Origin: Lucifuga dentata
Lineage: Eukaryota > Chordata > Actinopteri > Ophidiiformes > Bythitidae
Reading direction: 5' to 3'
Assembly: GCA_014773175.1 (NCBI GenBank)
Contig: VXCM01001518.1
Span: 34,382 to 98,381, forward strand
DNA length: 64,000 nucleotides
Positions within the stretch are counted from its first letter, which is position 1. Each line of letters starts with the position of its first letter. The notes below the pieces were generated by a model, which saw nothing but the letters and a program-made list of their open reading frames with translations, made no database searches and was not told where the DNA came from. Shown here in pieces: positions 54,600 to 64,000 of this stretch. The translations under genes and the position numbers were made by a program.

Positions 54600-55700
54600 G
54601 ACTACAGATTGTGCATGATTGTCATCCTTCCCTCCTTCACCAACATCAAGTTTGAGGCACATTCAAGTCAGACTTGGATTTTTTGATTAATTCAAAACTA
54701 CTGATATCTGTTATCTGGTAGATTGTTAATGACAGATACAGTATGTTGGCAGATATTTAAAAAGAAGAATGCACACATTTTAAAGGTTGTATTTTATTGA
54801 TATGAAACCATTAATTTTCATAATTATAATAATTGTTCAATTATATATGTTTTTTATATATACTGTAGTTATCATTTGATAATTCAGTTTCAATAATATT
54901 CCAGATTTGTGGGGGTTCTGGGTTTTATTTGCAAAGTTATCCAGACAATACAGTAAATCCACGTCTTGATCAAGATGAAGTTTGGGTCAAAAGCGTTCCC
55001 TCAACATAGGCCATTCTCAGGTTGTCTGAGAACTAGACTGACATCTCTGACAACCTGAGAAGAGGTTTAATCAGCCAGAAAATCTTCAACACCTGTGTGG
55101 CTGTGCAGGACGCAGGACCTTTATTGTAATACTACAGACTTCAGCAACTTGGTCTGTTTTATAGAAAGAAGAAATGTAGTCCCTGTTTGGCTCACATGTT
55201 TGTTGTGATATTTTAATACATCCCTGTCATTGATTGAGGTTAGCATAAATTAATTTGGCTGATGAACACCTCTCCTCATTAGTAACTCATTTTCATCTGG
55301 CCCTTTTTTTATTACTTACACTAATTTAGCCTCTTAAACTTTGCGATGCTCAACTGTGGGCTCATCTTCGCAACTCATATTTTCCAGCAAAATTGTATTC
55401 AAAGAGCTTTGTTTTAAATTGTAGTGAATACACCAAAACTTCCAAATACACCAAATATAGTATCATTTTTGTATAAAATGATGCAACACATCTACAAAAA
55501 GTTAAATGAAAAAGAAATTATCAAGAATGGGTTACTTTATGGGTTTTTAAGGGACTTTCAAGGATTGGCTCATAAATTCTCTGATTAAAGAATTTTAAAT
55601 ATCTTTTATGCATTGGTTATATGAGTCTTAATGAGTTGTTAAGAGGATAACAATCTTGTAGAATATATATTTGAGATCTAAAGCTCCAGACTAGCTTAAA
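54600..55700. other. Intergenic region downstream of mast3
   Basis: AT-rich. The only structure seen is an 11-bp inverted repeat (CTCAGGTTGTC ... GACAACCTGAG) near 55017-55060. Confidence 0.5.
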
Positions 55701-55714
55701 TGTTGGCTTTAAAG

Positions 55715-56051
55715 GCACTGGGTGAGCCTCTGCGGCGATTCGGGTTTTTCCGTCGCGCTTCGTGACTTTCCGCTCTCTTCATATTATCGCTCCCACGCAC
55801 TGTCCTTCCTGCGCCGTGCTGTGCTGGAAAATGGCTGTGTGAGGAGCAGGGAGTCCTGTACGCTCAAAGAAAGAAGGAGCGAGAGAAAGGAGGCGAAGGC
55901 ACAAGTGGACCGAGGCTTTTCTGGAACTTAAACGCACAGCGAGAAGCTTTCGTGAACAGATAAGCCACTACACGGGCGCTGTGGAAAACTTTGAAGCGTT
56001 GAAAACCCCAGCAGCTAAAAGTGAGGAGAGTGAAGAAAATATCTGCGGTGA
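55715..56051 (+). other. Putative non-coding first exon of an unknown gene
   Basis: A CpG-rich block (CGGCGATTCGG, CCGTCGCGCTTCG) follows AT-rich DNA and runs into a consensus donor ATCTGCG|GTGAGT. ATGs inside lead only to short frames (for example ATGGCTGTGTGA at 55830). It looks like a promoter plus 5' UTR exon of a plus-strand gene whose coding part is elsewhere. PIK3R2 follows MAST3 in human, but nothing here proves that identity. Confidence 0.5.
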
Positions 56052-56140
56052 GTTTTTCCAACTTANAATGTGTAATTTTGCATTAAAAGTGAGGAGAGTG
56101 AAGAAAATATCTGCGGTGAGTTTTTCCAACTTATTGCACA
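56015..56140. repeat. Duplication with inverted segment around N at 56066
   Basis: The exon end and donor (AAAAGTGAGGAGAG through TTTTTCCAACTTA) appear before and after N at 56066. The 21 bases right after the N (56067-56087) are the reverse complement of 56268-56288. This odd structure suggests a chimeric contig end. Confidence 0.75.
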
Positions 56141-56175
56141 TTTCCAGTACAGCGAGGCAGACACTGTACTGGAAA
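56141..56175. repeat. Perfect 12-bp inverted repeat, 11-nt loop
   Basis: TTTCCAGTACAG and CTGTACTGGAAA flank 11 bases. Confidence 0.85.
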
Positions 56176-57034
56176 ATGGTGGAAGCGCTGCACGCAACTC
56201 CACGCTGCTGACTTGTGCCCTACTTTTAAACTTTCCCTACAAGATTATTTTACCCATTTATTTCCCCTTTAATGCAAAATTACACATTGCACTGAGATAT
56301 ATGTATTATTGCAGCATGTTGCTTATTGCTTTGGCTTGTCGACAGTTGACGCGTATCGGATCCCGTTACTGTAACGTTTATTTTCTGAAGTTGTAGTTCT
56401 TAGCTTTGCATTTTTATTCTCGATATATTATTTTAAAAAATCGCGTAGAAAACTTTAAACCTCGCTGTTAGAAGCTGTTAAAGTATCAGTTTATGCAGAA
56501 ATGGAACGAAAAGCTGTTTTTAAATGTTCTCACGTTGCGTTTAAGGACTCCTCAACTCTTATGTAGGGCTAAAACGTTGAATATGAATTTAGAAAAAGGA
56601 GGGCGAGATGCAGCATGTGAACACAGTAAATTAGCTAAACTTTGCCGTTTGTTTCTTTAACGCTGCATAGATAATGAAGCTTTTACATTTAATTAACTAC
56701 GTAGTACAGTAGGCCATGTAGTGTGGAGGCCATACAGGCCTAACATGATGTGTGTTACATTCATGGTTTGATGATTTTTCATGCACCAAGGATATATTTA
56801 ATGGAAATTGCGCCACTTGTGCAATAAACCAAACCACTCAGCTGTGGAGCCTCTGTTATAATCAGTGAATGCAGCATTATGCAACTGTATGACACCCTCA
56901 ATTATTCTGTTTTATCAGTTTAAAGCCCCTATTATTCTATCTTTTATTAATACGGTCTGAATGACTCGCAGGGTTTGTTTCACCAAAATGTCCACACGTA
57001 AGTTCTTATATAGTTGGATAAAGAGTCGTCTAAC

Positions 57035-58139
57035 TTAAAGGACCATACCGTTATTTTTGTGTGTTTTAGCCCAATACTATTCAACCTGCATAAGTGTTAC
57101 GTTACAGTAATTTTCCAAAACATACTACTGGAGTGATATATTTTAAAATGTTTTTTTTTTCCTACCTTTGCCATTGTTTCAGTTCATTCCAGTACGCATT
57201 AAAAATCAACTTATGGAGATTTGAAACATGGTTGAGATAGGTAATCCATCACAGCAAACACAACATTGGTTAAATTTTTTGTTGAAGTAACTTTAAAGGA
57301 CCATACCAGCCATTTTGCATGTTTGAGCCTAATATATTCAATTTTCATACACGTTATGTTACTGACAACCATTTCCCAAAGGATAAAACCATATTTCAGT
57401 TTTCCTGGTATTTTGCAGAATCTCTTAATCTTTCAAAATCAAATATTCAAGCAATACACCCACCTTAAAAATCTTAATAGTTACGTGGTCTTATGAAGTC
57501 ATGGCCATTTAAACTTTTCGATAAACACAGGCCTTCTTTTGGGACTATATTCCCGGTGAAGACATACATTCACTCCGCGCTTTTTATTGCACTTAAACTT
57601 AAAACTTAAACTTAAACTTACGTAACTTTGAAAAAAACCTGAATACACATGTTGTTCACAATAATGGATTACCTATCCCAAGTATGTTTCAAGTATCAAC
57701 ATAGTTGATTTTTAATAGCACCAGAATGAACTGAAACCAATGGAGGTCTGGAAGGTAGGAAAAAAAAATTAATTCACCATTCCAGTAGTATGCTTTGAGA
57801 AATGATTGCCAGTAACGTTACATGTATGAAAATTCAACATATTAGACTCAAACATGCAAAATGGCTGGTATGGTCCTTCAATTGGTCCAACATGGAGCTG
57901 TATGTATGACAATGTATGTCTCCGCCAGGGAATATAGTCCCAAGAGAAGACAGTTTTTGTCAAGAAAAATGACCGTAATTTTTAAGGGTGGGTGGATTTG
58001 ATTTTGAAAGTGCTGGCAAAATAACAGGAAAACTAAAAATACAGTTCATTCCTTACAAATTGATTGTCAGTAACATAACATGTATGCAGGTAGTATTTAT
58101 TGGGCTCAAACTTCCCAAATCATCAGTGTGGTCCTTTAA
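57035..58139 (+). mobile_element. TTAA element, subfamily B, copy 13 (outer, split)
   Basis: TTAA-AGGACCATACCG at the left and GTGGTCCT-TTAA at the right. It is interrupted at 57293-57881 by a subfamily A copy. Both halves align to uninterrupted copy 5. Confidence 0.8.
57293..57881 (-). mobile_element. TTAA element, subfamily A, copy 14 (nested)
   Basis: TTAA-AGGACCATACCAG to TATGGTCCT-TCAA. It sits inside copy 13 at a point where copy 5 reads GAAGTAACTTTATTTAACC, so the insertion used a TTAA-containing target. Confidence 0.85.
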
Positions 58140-58704
58140 CTTCCAGCAGACTTGATAAAGCTGTGCTTATTTTTGTTATCTGTTCTTCGACTGGGGGACC
58201 CACTTACACTCAAACAGTGTTATTTGATCAAAATAGCAACAGAATACCGTTGCAAGGCGAGTTTAGACGGCACTCCGCTGTAACTGCTGCAGTGACTTCC
58301 AACACCAAACATCTGCTAGTGACCAACGTATGATCCAAACTTTCAAAGGGAGATATCGTATGTGCTCTCATGCTGTCAGGAAGAGTTACTCACATACACT
58401 CGACCACAGAGAAACCCGACCCCGCACGGACACAGCACACATGGGTGCAAATCTGGCCGGTCGCTTGTCGTGAAGTTTTGAAACCTCTGTCCTGGATGTG
58501 GTGAGTTGATATGGAGTGCTGACAGGAGTCGAGAACATGTCAGAAGTGCTGCTGTCAGTAACTCTGATTTCATCTTTATGGTGTCAAAGCCTGACTGATA
58601 CATTGGCAAGTAGATATTACTGGATGATATTTGCTTATTACATGTTGCTTATGTTTATACATGTTGGTATCAGCATATAATGATAGCAGATGTGTGGGTT
58701 TTGT

Positions 58705-58777
58705 GCCGAAATAGCTCAGCTGAGAGAGCGTTAGACTGAAGATCTAAAGGTCCCTGGTTCAATCCTGGGTTTTGGCA
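58705..58777 (+). tRNA. tRNA-Phe (GAA)
   Basis: A 73-nt cloverleaf. Acceptor stem GCCGAAA/TTTTGGC has one G-U pair, the D arm is GCTC/GAGC, and the anticodon loop CTGAAGA carries anticodon GAA at 58738-58740. The T arm is CCTGG-TTCAATC-CTGGG with two wobble pairs. It matches the vertebrate tRNA-Phe consensus except for apparent CpG-to-TpG/CpA losses in the T loop and 3' strand. A short TTTT lies about 20 bases downstream. It may be a functional single-copy gene or a slightly decayed one. Confidence 0.9.
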
Positions 58778-59029
58778 GATGTAAAAAAATAAGCCTTAAT
58801 TTTCCCTTGAGATCAAATCCCTCTTTATGTAATTTTGTGTATTATATAATAATTCAGTTTCCAGAGAGTTTGTGAATTTTAATGTTCAATATTTACCATA
58901 ATCTTTGGTCATAAACTTTATTGTTGAACTGTAAGTTTTTACAAAATCTTAATCACCAAATCGGAGGGATCTTTGCCAAAATTGTTGTGTATGTTATGTG
59001 TTTATGTAAAAATATTGGGTAATATAGCA

Positions 59030-59617
59030 TTAAAGGACCATACCACCCTTTTTTCATGTTTGAGCCTAATATATTCAATTTTCATACACGTAACGTTACG
59101 GACAATCATTTACCAAAGTATAGGAACAGTGAGTTAAAAATGTTTTTCCTACCTTCCCGACCGCCTTTGGTTTCAGTTCATTCTGATACACTATTAAACT
59201 CAACTTGTTGATACTTGAAATATTCTTTGGATAGGTAATCCATCATCACCAACAAGTCCTGTATTCAGGTTTTTTTCCGACGTTTTGAAATTTTAGCATT
59301 TAAGCACAATAAAAAGCATGGAGTGAATGTATGTCTCCACCGGGGAATATAGTCCCAAAAGAAGACCTGCGTTCATCAAAAAATTTAAAGGACCATGACT
59401 TCATAAGGCTGTGTAACTATTAGCAGGAGAAACATGGATTTTTAAGGTGGGTGTATTTCTTGAAGATTTGATTTTGAAAGATTAAGAGATTTTGCAAAAT
59501 ATCAGGAAAGCTGAAATATGGTTTTATCCTTTGGGAAATGGTTGTCAGTAACATAACATGTATGAAAATTGAATATATTAGGCTTAAACATGCAAAATGG
59601 ATGGTATGGTACTTTAA
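59030..59617 (+). mobile_element. TTAA element, subfamily A, copy 15
   Basis: TTAA-AGGACCATACCACC to TATGGTACT-TTAA, forward orientation, nearly full length. Confidence 0.85.
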
Positions 59618-59777
59618 TATAGGTGTTGGCCTCAAAAATCCAGTACTGGTTGGTCTCTAAATGAGAACAGTAAAACCTGAACAGCAGATTTTGAATTGGA
59701 ACATTTACAAACGTACTGGAAATGACTGGTTTGGTGATTGATGATGTCTTTATGTTAACAAAATGATATCAGCCAAT

Positions 59778-59850
59778 ATATCCATCCATCCATCCATCCA
59801 TTTTCTAAACCCGTTTGTCCTGTTGAGGGTCACGAGGGGGCTTGAATTTT
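59778..59850 (-). mobile_element. tRNA-SINE tail fragment with (ATCC)n
   Basis: (ATCC)n followed by ATTTTCTAAACCCGTTTGTC and GGGTCACGAGGGGGCT, the 3' end of the fish SINE read on the minus strand. Only the tail is left. Confidence 0.55.
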
Positions 59851-60464
59851 TCTTACTCTCAAATATTGTCATTGGTAGCAGACTCAGAAATCCAGTATCA
59901 GTCGTGCTCTAATCAGAATGTCATGTGACAGAGTGAAGCAAATGGACTCCTAACGTGCACTCATTCCAGTAATCTGCTGTTTGTGGAACAAAAATTTAAT
60001 CATTGCATCACCCAATGATTACATTTTTGAATCAGTTCTACTCCAGTTGAGGCAGTAACTTGATTTTTTTTTTCAAATGTCACTTTTCAAGCATCATAAT
60101 CAGATCAAAATCTGCATAAATGATATTGGCATTCAACGAGTAACAGACCTAGATTATTTTGCTTGTAAGCGACTGATAGAATCCTTTTAATATAATCTTC
60201 ATATCATAGAGTCTTAATTGCATTTTTTGCCTTAATTGCTCCACAAACTAAGACTGGATTTAGAGTTTACATGTGAACGTACTGAGTGTTTTTTTGTCTA
60301 TACTGCGATTACTGCAAAATGCGATGAAGGATTCCACTGTTTGCCAAATATACATGGCGTATCATTTAATCGGAATATGAGGGTGAGTCCACCAGGTGAG
60401 GAGATGCATGTGGAGGTGACTTACTCTGATATAACATTTACATGCCTGAACAAAAGGCACTCTG

Positions 60465-60784
60465 AGAGTGTATACCTCTGCCAAGGCCAACAAAATCCCA
60501 AATTAAAAAACAAAAAAAAAGTTAGCCACCATGCTAAATTTAATTGAAATCAGTCCATTAGCATTGGTTTTGTAGGCTGAAATTTCTTCTTGGTCCTGGA
60601 TCCAGAAACATGATCTGTATCACCTCCTGTAATTACTTTTTCACTTTTTCCTCTGATATCCATTTCATTTACATTTCAGACATTTCATTCAAATGTGTTA
60701 ATAACTTTTCGAGATATCCTGCTAACAAACAGACAAACAAACGGCGGTGATCATACTGTATAACCTTCCGGCGGAGGTAATAAA
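60465..60784. mobile_element. Unclassified interspersed repeat with inverted ends
   Basis: Starts TATACCTCTGCCAAGG and ends GGCGGAGGTAATAA; the ends are inverted copies. Inside are phrases common in fish repeats (GAAATCAGTCCATTAGCATT, CGAGATATCCTGCTAACAAA). Class is uncertain: a short inverted-repeat element or a retroposon tail. Confidence 0.4.
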
Positions 60785-61549
60785 TTGCTTTACAATCACA
60801 TAATTTAGCTCTGTTACTCTTAGTAAGCATTTCTGACAATTTCAATCTAATTGCGATGTTTACGTTTGAAAAAAAGTATTAATTTCATTGATCGTATAAT
60901 TGAAGTTTTAACGAACACATAAACATACTGAATATGTGCATAAGGACCTATGTTTGACCTTTTAATTACTTAAAGCATTGAGATGCCTCCATCTTAAATT
61001 TCCTGAAAAACAAAATTCAGTGAATCCACTTCGACTGACCAGCTTTACCGTCGAGCTTTGCGGCATCGCTGACTTTTCAGAACACTGCAGTCTCAGTGCT
61101 GCATAATCTTCATAGCAGATGTTTGTATGTGGCAGCGTGTGCTTTCCAGCTTCATGACAGACAGACAGACTGAAGGTGAACCTATAACTAAAATCATAAA
61201 ATACCTCAAACCCAGCCTTTAGGCAGAGAAATAAATTCTGCAAAGCTCCTCCGCTCTCGGCCTGTCAGCGCTGCCTGTGGCACAGTAGATTTTTCACTTC
61301 CATGTGGACGGATGGCTGCAGGCCAGGCTGCGTGCATGGCGGCGCTGCGTGCACGGCAGCTGTGCAGCCAGCAGGGCCCTAAAGGACCAAACAGACAGCA
61401 ACTTTAAACTGCCTTGCTGTCAGAGTTATACTCAGCGTAGTCCTTTATCTTAACAAAACTAATTTAGACCATAGAAAACTGCAGACTAGTTTTCTTTTGT
61501 GAACCACCTGAGATTTTGAGGCCCAGAGCAAAGGGTAACATTGAATGCT

Positions 61550-62126
61550 TTAAAGGACCATACCACCCATTTTGCATGTTTAAGCCTAATATATTCAATT
61601 TTCATACGGTTACTGACAATCATTTCCCAAAGGATACAACTGTATTTCAGCTTTCCTGATATTTTGCAGAATCTCTTAATCTTTCAAAATCAAATATTCA
61701 AGCGATACACCCACCTTAAAAATTCATGTTTTACCTGCTAATAGTTATGCAGCTTTATGAAGTCATGGTCGTTTAAATTTTTCGATAAACGCAGGCCTTC
61801 TTTTGGGACTATATTCTCTGGTGGAGACATACATTCACTCCCCGCTGTTTGTTGCACTTAAAATTATGTAACTTCGAAAAAAAACCTGAATACACGTCTT
61901 GTTCGCCATGATGGATTACCTATCCCAAGAACATTTCAGTCAACAAGTTGATTTTAATAGCATACAAGAATGAACTGAAACCAGTGGCAGTCTGGAAGGT
62001 AGGAAAAACATTTTTAATTCATTGCTCCAGTAGTATGCTTTGGGAAATGATCGTCAGTAACGTTACGTGTATGAAAATTGAATATATTCAGCTCAAACAT
62101 GCAAAATAGCTGGTATGGTCCTTTAA
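61550..62126 (-). mobile_element. TTAA element, subfamily A, copy 16
   Basis: TTAA-AGGACCATACCACC to TATGGTCCT-TTAA, reverse orientation, nearly full length. Confidence 0.85.
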
Positions 62127-63430
62127 CTACAGCGTATGAGATTAAAAAAAATTACATCATACATTTTTTCAACTCTTCAACTTTATAGAATATTTAATAA
62201 GTTTTACATACATCCTTGAGGTAAATTTTAACTAATTTTGAGGTTGTATTTGCCATGGGACATTTGCCTTTAGATTCTGCCGTATGTTCAATGTATGTTC
62301 AATATATTAGAAGAAATAATGGCTTTGTGTAATTAAGCATTGAGCTACATACATGTGAGTGATGATGTATAACACACTCAGGTCTAGGCAATTGTAGGCA
62401 GTTATATGTCACAAATATACCAAATATTAAATATATATTAATTATGAATATTAAAATACCATTAAAATGATATATCAAATAACTATACACAAAAGAGAAA
62501 TATAATGTGTGATTAGCAAATATCGGCCAATGATATCGGCTTGCTGATATATCAGTCAGGCTTCACTACCTTGTTAGAAATTTAACATTAAATCTTACCT
62601 ATTACACACAATAATCACAGTTAGTAACTTTTGGATCACTCTTATGTGGCATTTATGCTCCAGAAAGATTAATTTCCATATTTCATTCCATTATAATTAA
62701 TAGGTCAGGGTTATACTGGCTAAACACTTTAAGAACCATTGGAGCAAGCAGAAATTCGCATGCTATTTTCAGTTTAATCTAGATCTTATTAAACAAAAAT
62801 GCTCAAAAAATATAATAAATCTTAATCCAAAACAACAATATGTAATATAATAATAATATATATATATAATAAATCTGAATCCAAAGCAACAGTAGCGACT
62901 GTCAGAGTAATTTTTTATCTCACACATTTTAAAATATCCGTTCTGTTATTTTGCATCATTGTTTTTTATTTATATCTGTTGGCATGCTTAGGAAATCCAG
63001 AGTTTTTTTTTTGTAGTTTGTCAAGATGCCCTATTATTATAAATCCTGCGAGGGTCTAACTATTTCTTTTTATGCAAATCACAATATTAAAAGCAGTAAA
63101 TAACAAATATCTCCTTTCATCTCATTACATTGCTTAAACATGACTAATGAAAATTTTATACACACACACACACACAGACAGACGCAGCCTGCAGTTTTTT
63201 GCCCCCCTGTTTTGTTTTTATCATCATCCTGAGGCAAATTAATTTCATTCCAGCCATCATTTGCTCAAAGATCACGAGCGGTCATCGAGGATGTGACGCC
63301 GGGAAAAGTCAAGTGAGCAGAAAAAGGTGGAGTTGTTTTGGTCAGGCGTTTGATCACTGCCTAGATACATTTTCTAATATTAGAACATTTCCTTGATTTG
63401 CCCGGCTTCTCTGGTGACTGCAGAGCACAT
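62127..63430. other. AT-rich intergenic or intronic DNA
   Basis: No gene is seen; (CA)n at 63160-63176. If the 55.7 kb exon belongs to the gene starting at 63.6 kb, this is intron. Confidence 0.5.
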
Positions 63431-63439
63431 GGCCAGAGC

Positions 63440-63655
63440 AGCAGCCAATGGGAGCACAGGATTAGCTTTCCCTCTCTCTAGCAACAGTGAGTTACTTGCT
63501 GCCTATTCATTAATTATTTCCCTGTGGTCTCCCTCAGCCGTTTGGACTCTGCTGATAGCAAAGTGCTCCGTCTTTCTCTCTCTCTCTCTCTCTGTCTCAT
63601 TCAGTTTTGTCTCGTCTCTGGCTGGATAAAAAGTCTGAGAAACGGAGTGACGGAG
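63440..63655 (+). promoter_or_regulatory. Promoter of the right-edge gene
   Basis: A CCAAT box (AGCCAATGGG, 63444-63453), an RFX half-site-like AGCAAC near 63480, a (CT)n tract, and a TATA-like GATAAAAAG at 63625-63633. Transcription would start near 63655. Confidence 0.5.
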
Positions 63656-63895
63656 AATCTGCTGCTGCTGAACTCTGAAGCTGCTACGACACTATCAGAC
63701 CAGGACAATAACAGAGACCTTTCTTCTTTCACCTCATACGACTTGCAGCACTTTTTCCCACTCTGGAACAAAATAATAAGACAGGGCTGCCGGATCAGAG
63801 CGCTCAGAGCACGCTTCTTCCTCTTCTTCTTCTGCCGCTTCATCTTGTGTTTACTTCTTCTCTGCAGCAGCGGAGTGAACGTAAACAAGTACAAC

Positions 63896-64000
63896 ATGGC
63901 AACTGGGAAAACTGCTGGACTTTTTCGCTGGCTGAGGACGAGGGGGTGTCAGTTGGAGGCAGGACCGTGCGTGTTGGGGGGGTGGTTAAGAGCAGGTGGA
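63896..64000 (+). CDS. Unrecognised protein, N-terminal part, cut by the window edge
   Basis: The ATG at 63896 (context ACAACATGG) is the first ATG after the predicted start site, with a roughly 240-base 5' UTR free of upstream ATGs. It opens a frame reading MATGKTAGLFRWLRTRG and then a Gly/Cys-containing stretch, still open at the last base. I do not recognise the family; a donor may lie near the edge (CAG|GTGGA at about 63995), so later residues may be intronic. Being a first exon with its own TATA promoter, it could be an alternative start for the gene whose CpG-rich exon lies at 55.7 kb. Confidence 0.5.
   Translation, partial: MATGKTAGLFRWLRTRGCQLEAGPCVLGGWLRAGG

Noticed and set aside
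57305..57496. Recurrent 60-77 residue frames (HFACLSLIYSIFIHVMLL-type) near 32.8, 57.3, 59.5 and 61.6 kb look like a small protein family
   Set aside because: They fall exactly on the inverted ends and adjacent sequence of the TTAA elements; similarity comes from repeat copies and there is no consistent start, stop or promoter.
60236..60547. 103-residue cysteine-containing frame
   Set aside because: Its second half enters an interspersed repeat and ends in an A-rich run; no start context or relatives are evident.

Overview
The window is AT-rich vertebrate nuclear DNA, almost certainly from a ray-finned (teleost) fish. It has large introns with GT..AG boundaries, dense microsatellites, tRNA-derived SINEs and LINE tails, and many copies of a small inverted-repeat transposon. 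Species cannot be told from sequence alone. The gene set crtc1 - lrrc25-like - gdf15 - mast3 matches a neighbourhood that in human lies on 19p13.11 (family knowledge), so this is a conserved, compacted synteny block.

Layout. 1-2185: the first coding exon of crtc1 (minus strand, 2060-2185) and part of its intron 1; the rest lies left of the window. 6603-7945: 3' exons of a short single-pass membrane protein (plus strand) whose tyrosine-motif tail matches LRRC25. 12498-14126: complete two-exon gdf15 (minus strand) with TATA box, AU-rich 3' UTR and poly(A) signal. 20475-52224: complete mast3 (plus strand). I rebuilt 28 coding exons by hand; phases agree throughout and give about 1401 residues with the MAST N-terminal domain, AGC-type kinase and PDZ domain. 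It also has an alternative first exon (24460-24545), a 21-nt microexon and a candidate stop-containing cassette exon. 55.7-56.05 kb: a CpG-rich, probably non-coding first exon of an unknown plus-strand gene. 58705-58777: a tRNA-Phe(GAA) gene. 63.6-64.0 kb: a TATA promoter and first coding exon of an unrecognised gene running off the right edge.

The most striking non-genic structure is a family of roughly 0.2-0.7 kb inverted-repeat elements flanked by TTAA, with at least 16 copies in two subfamilies, 15 of them between 28.9 and 62.1 kb. One copy sits inside another and shows the pre-insertion target, pointing to a piggyBac-like TTAA mechanism. Separately, the window holds several perfect hairpins with 3-5 nt loops. 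It also has 21 single-N assembly joins; those outside simple repeats are flanked by direct duplications of about 57-67 bp, and one of them falsely breaks the mast3 kinase exon.

How the genes relate: crtc1 encodes a CREB co-activator, gdf15 a secreted stress cytokine, mast3 a microtubule-associated kinase, and the lrrc25-like gene a probable leukocyte membrane adaptor. They share a location, not an obvious pathway.
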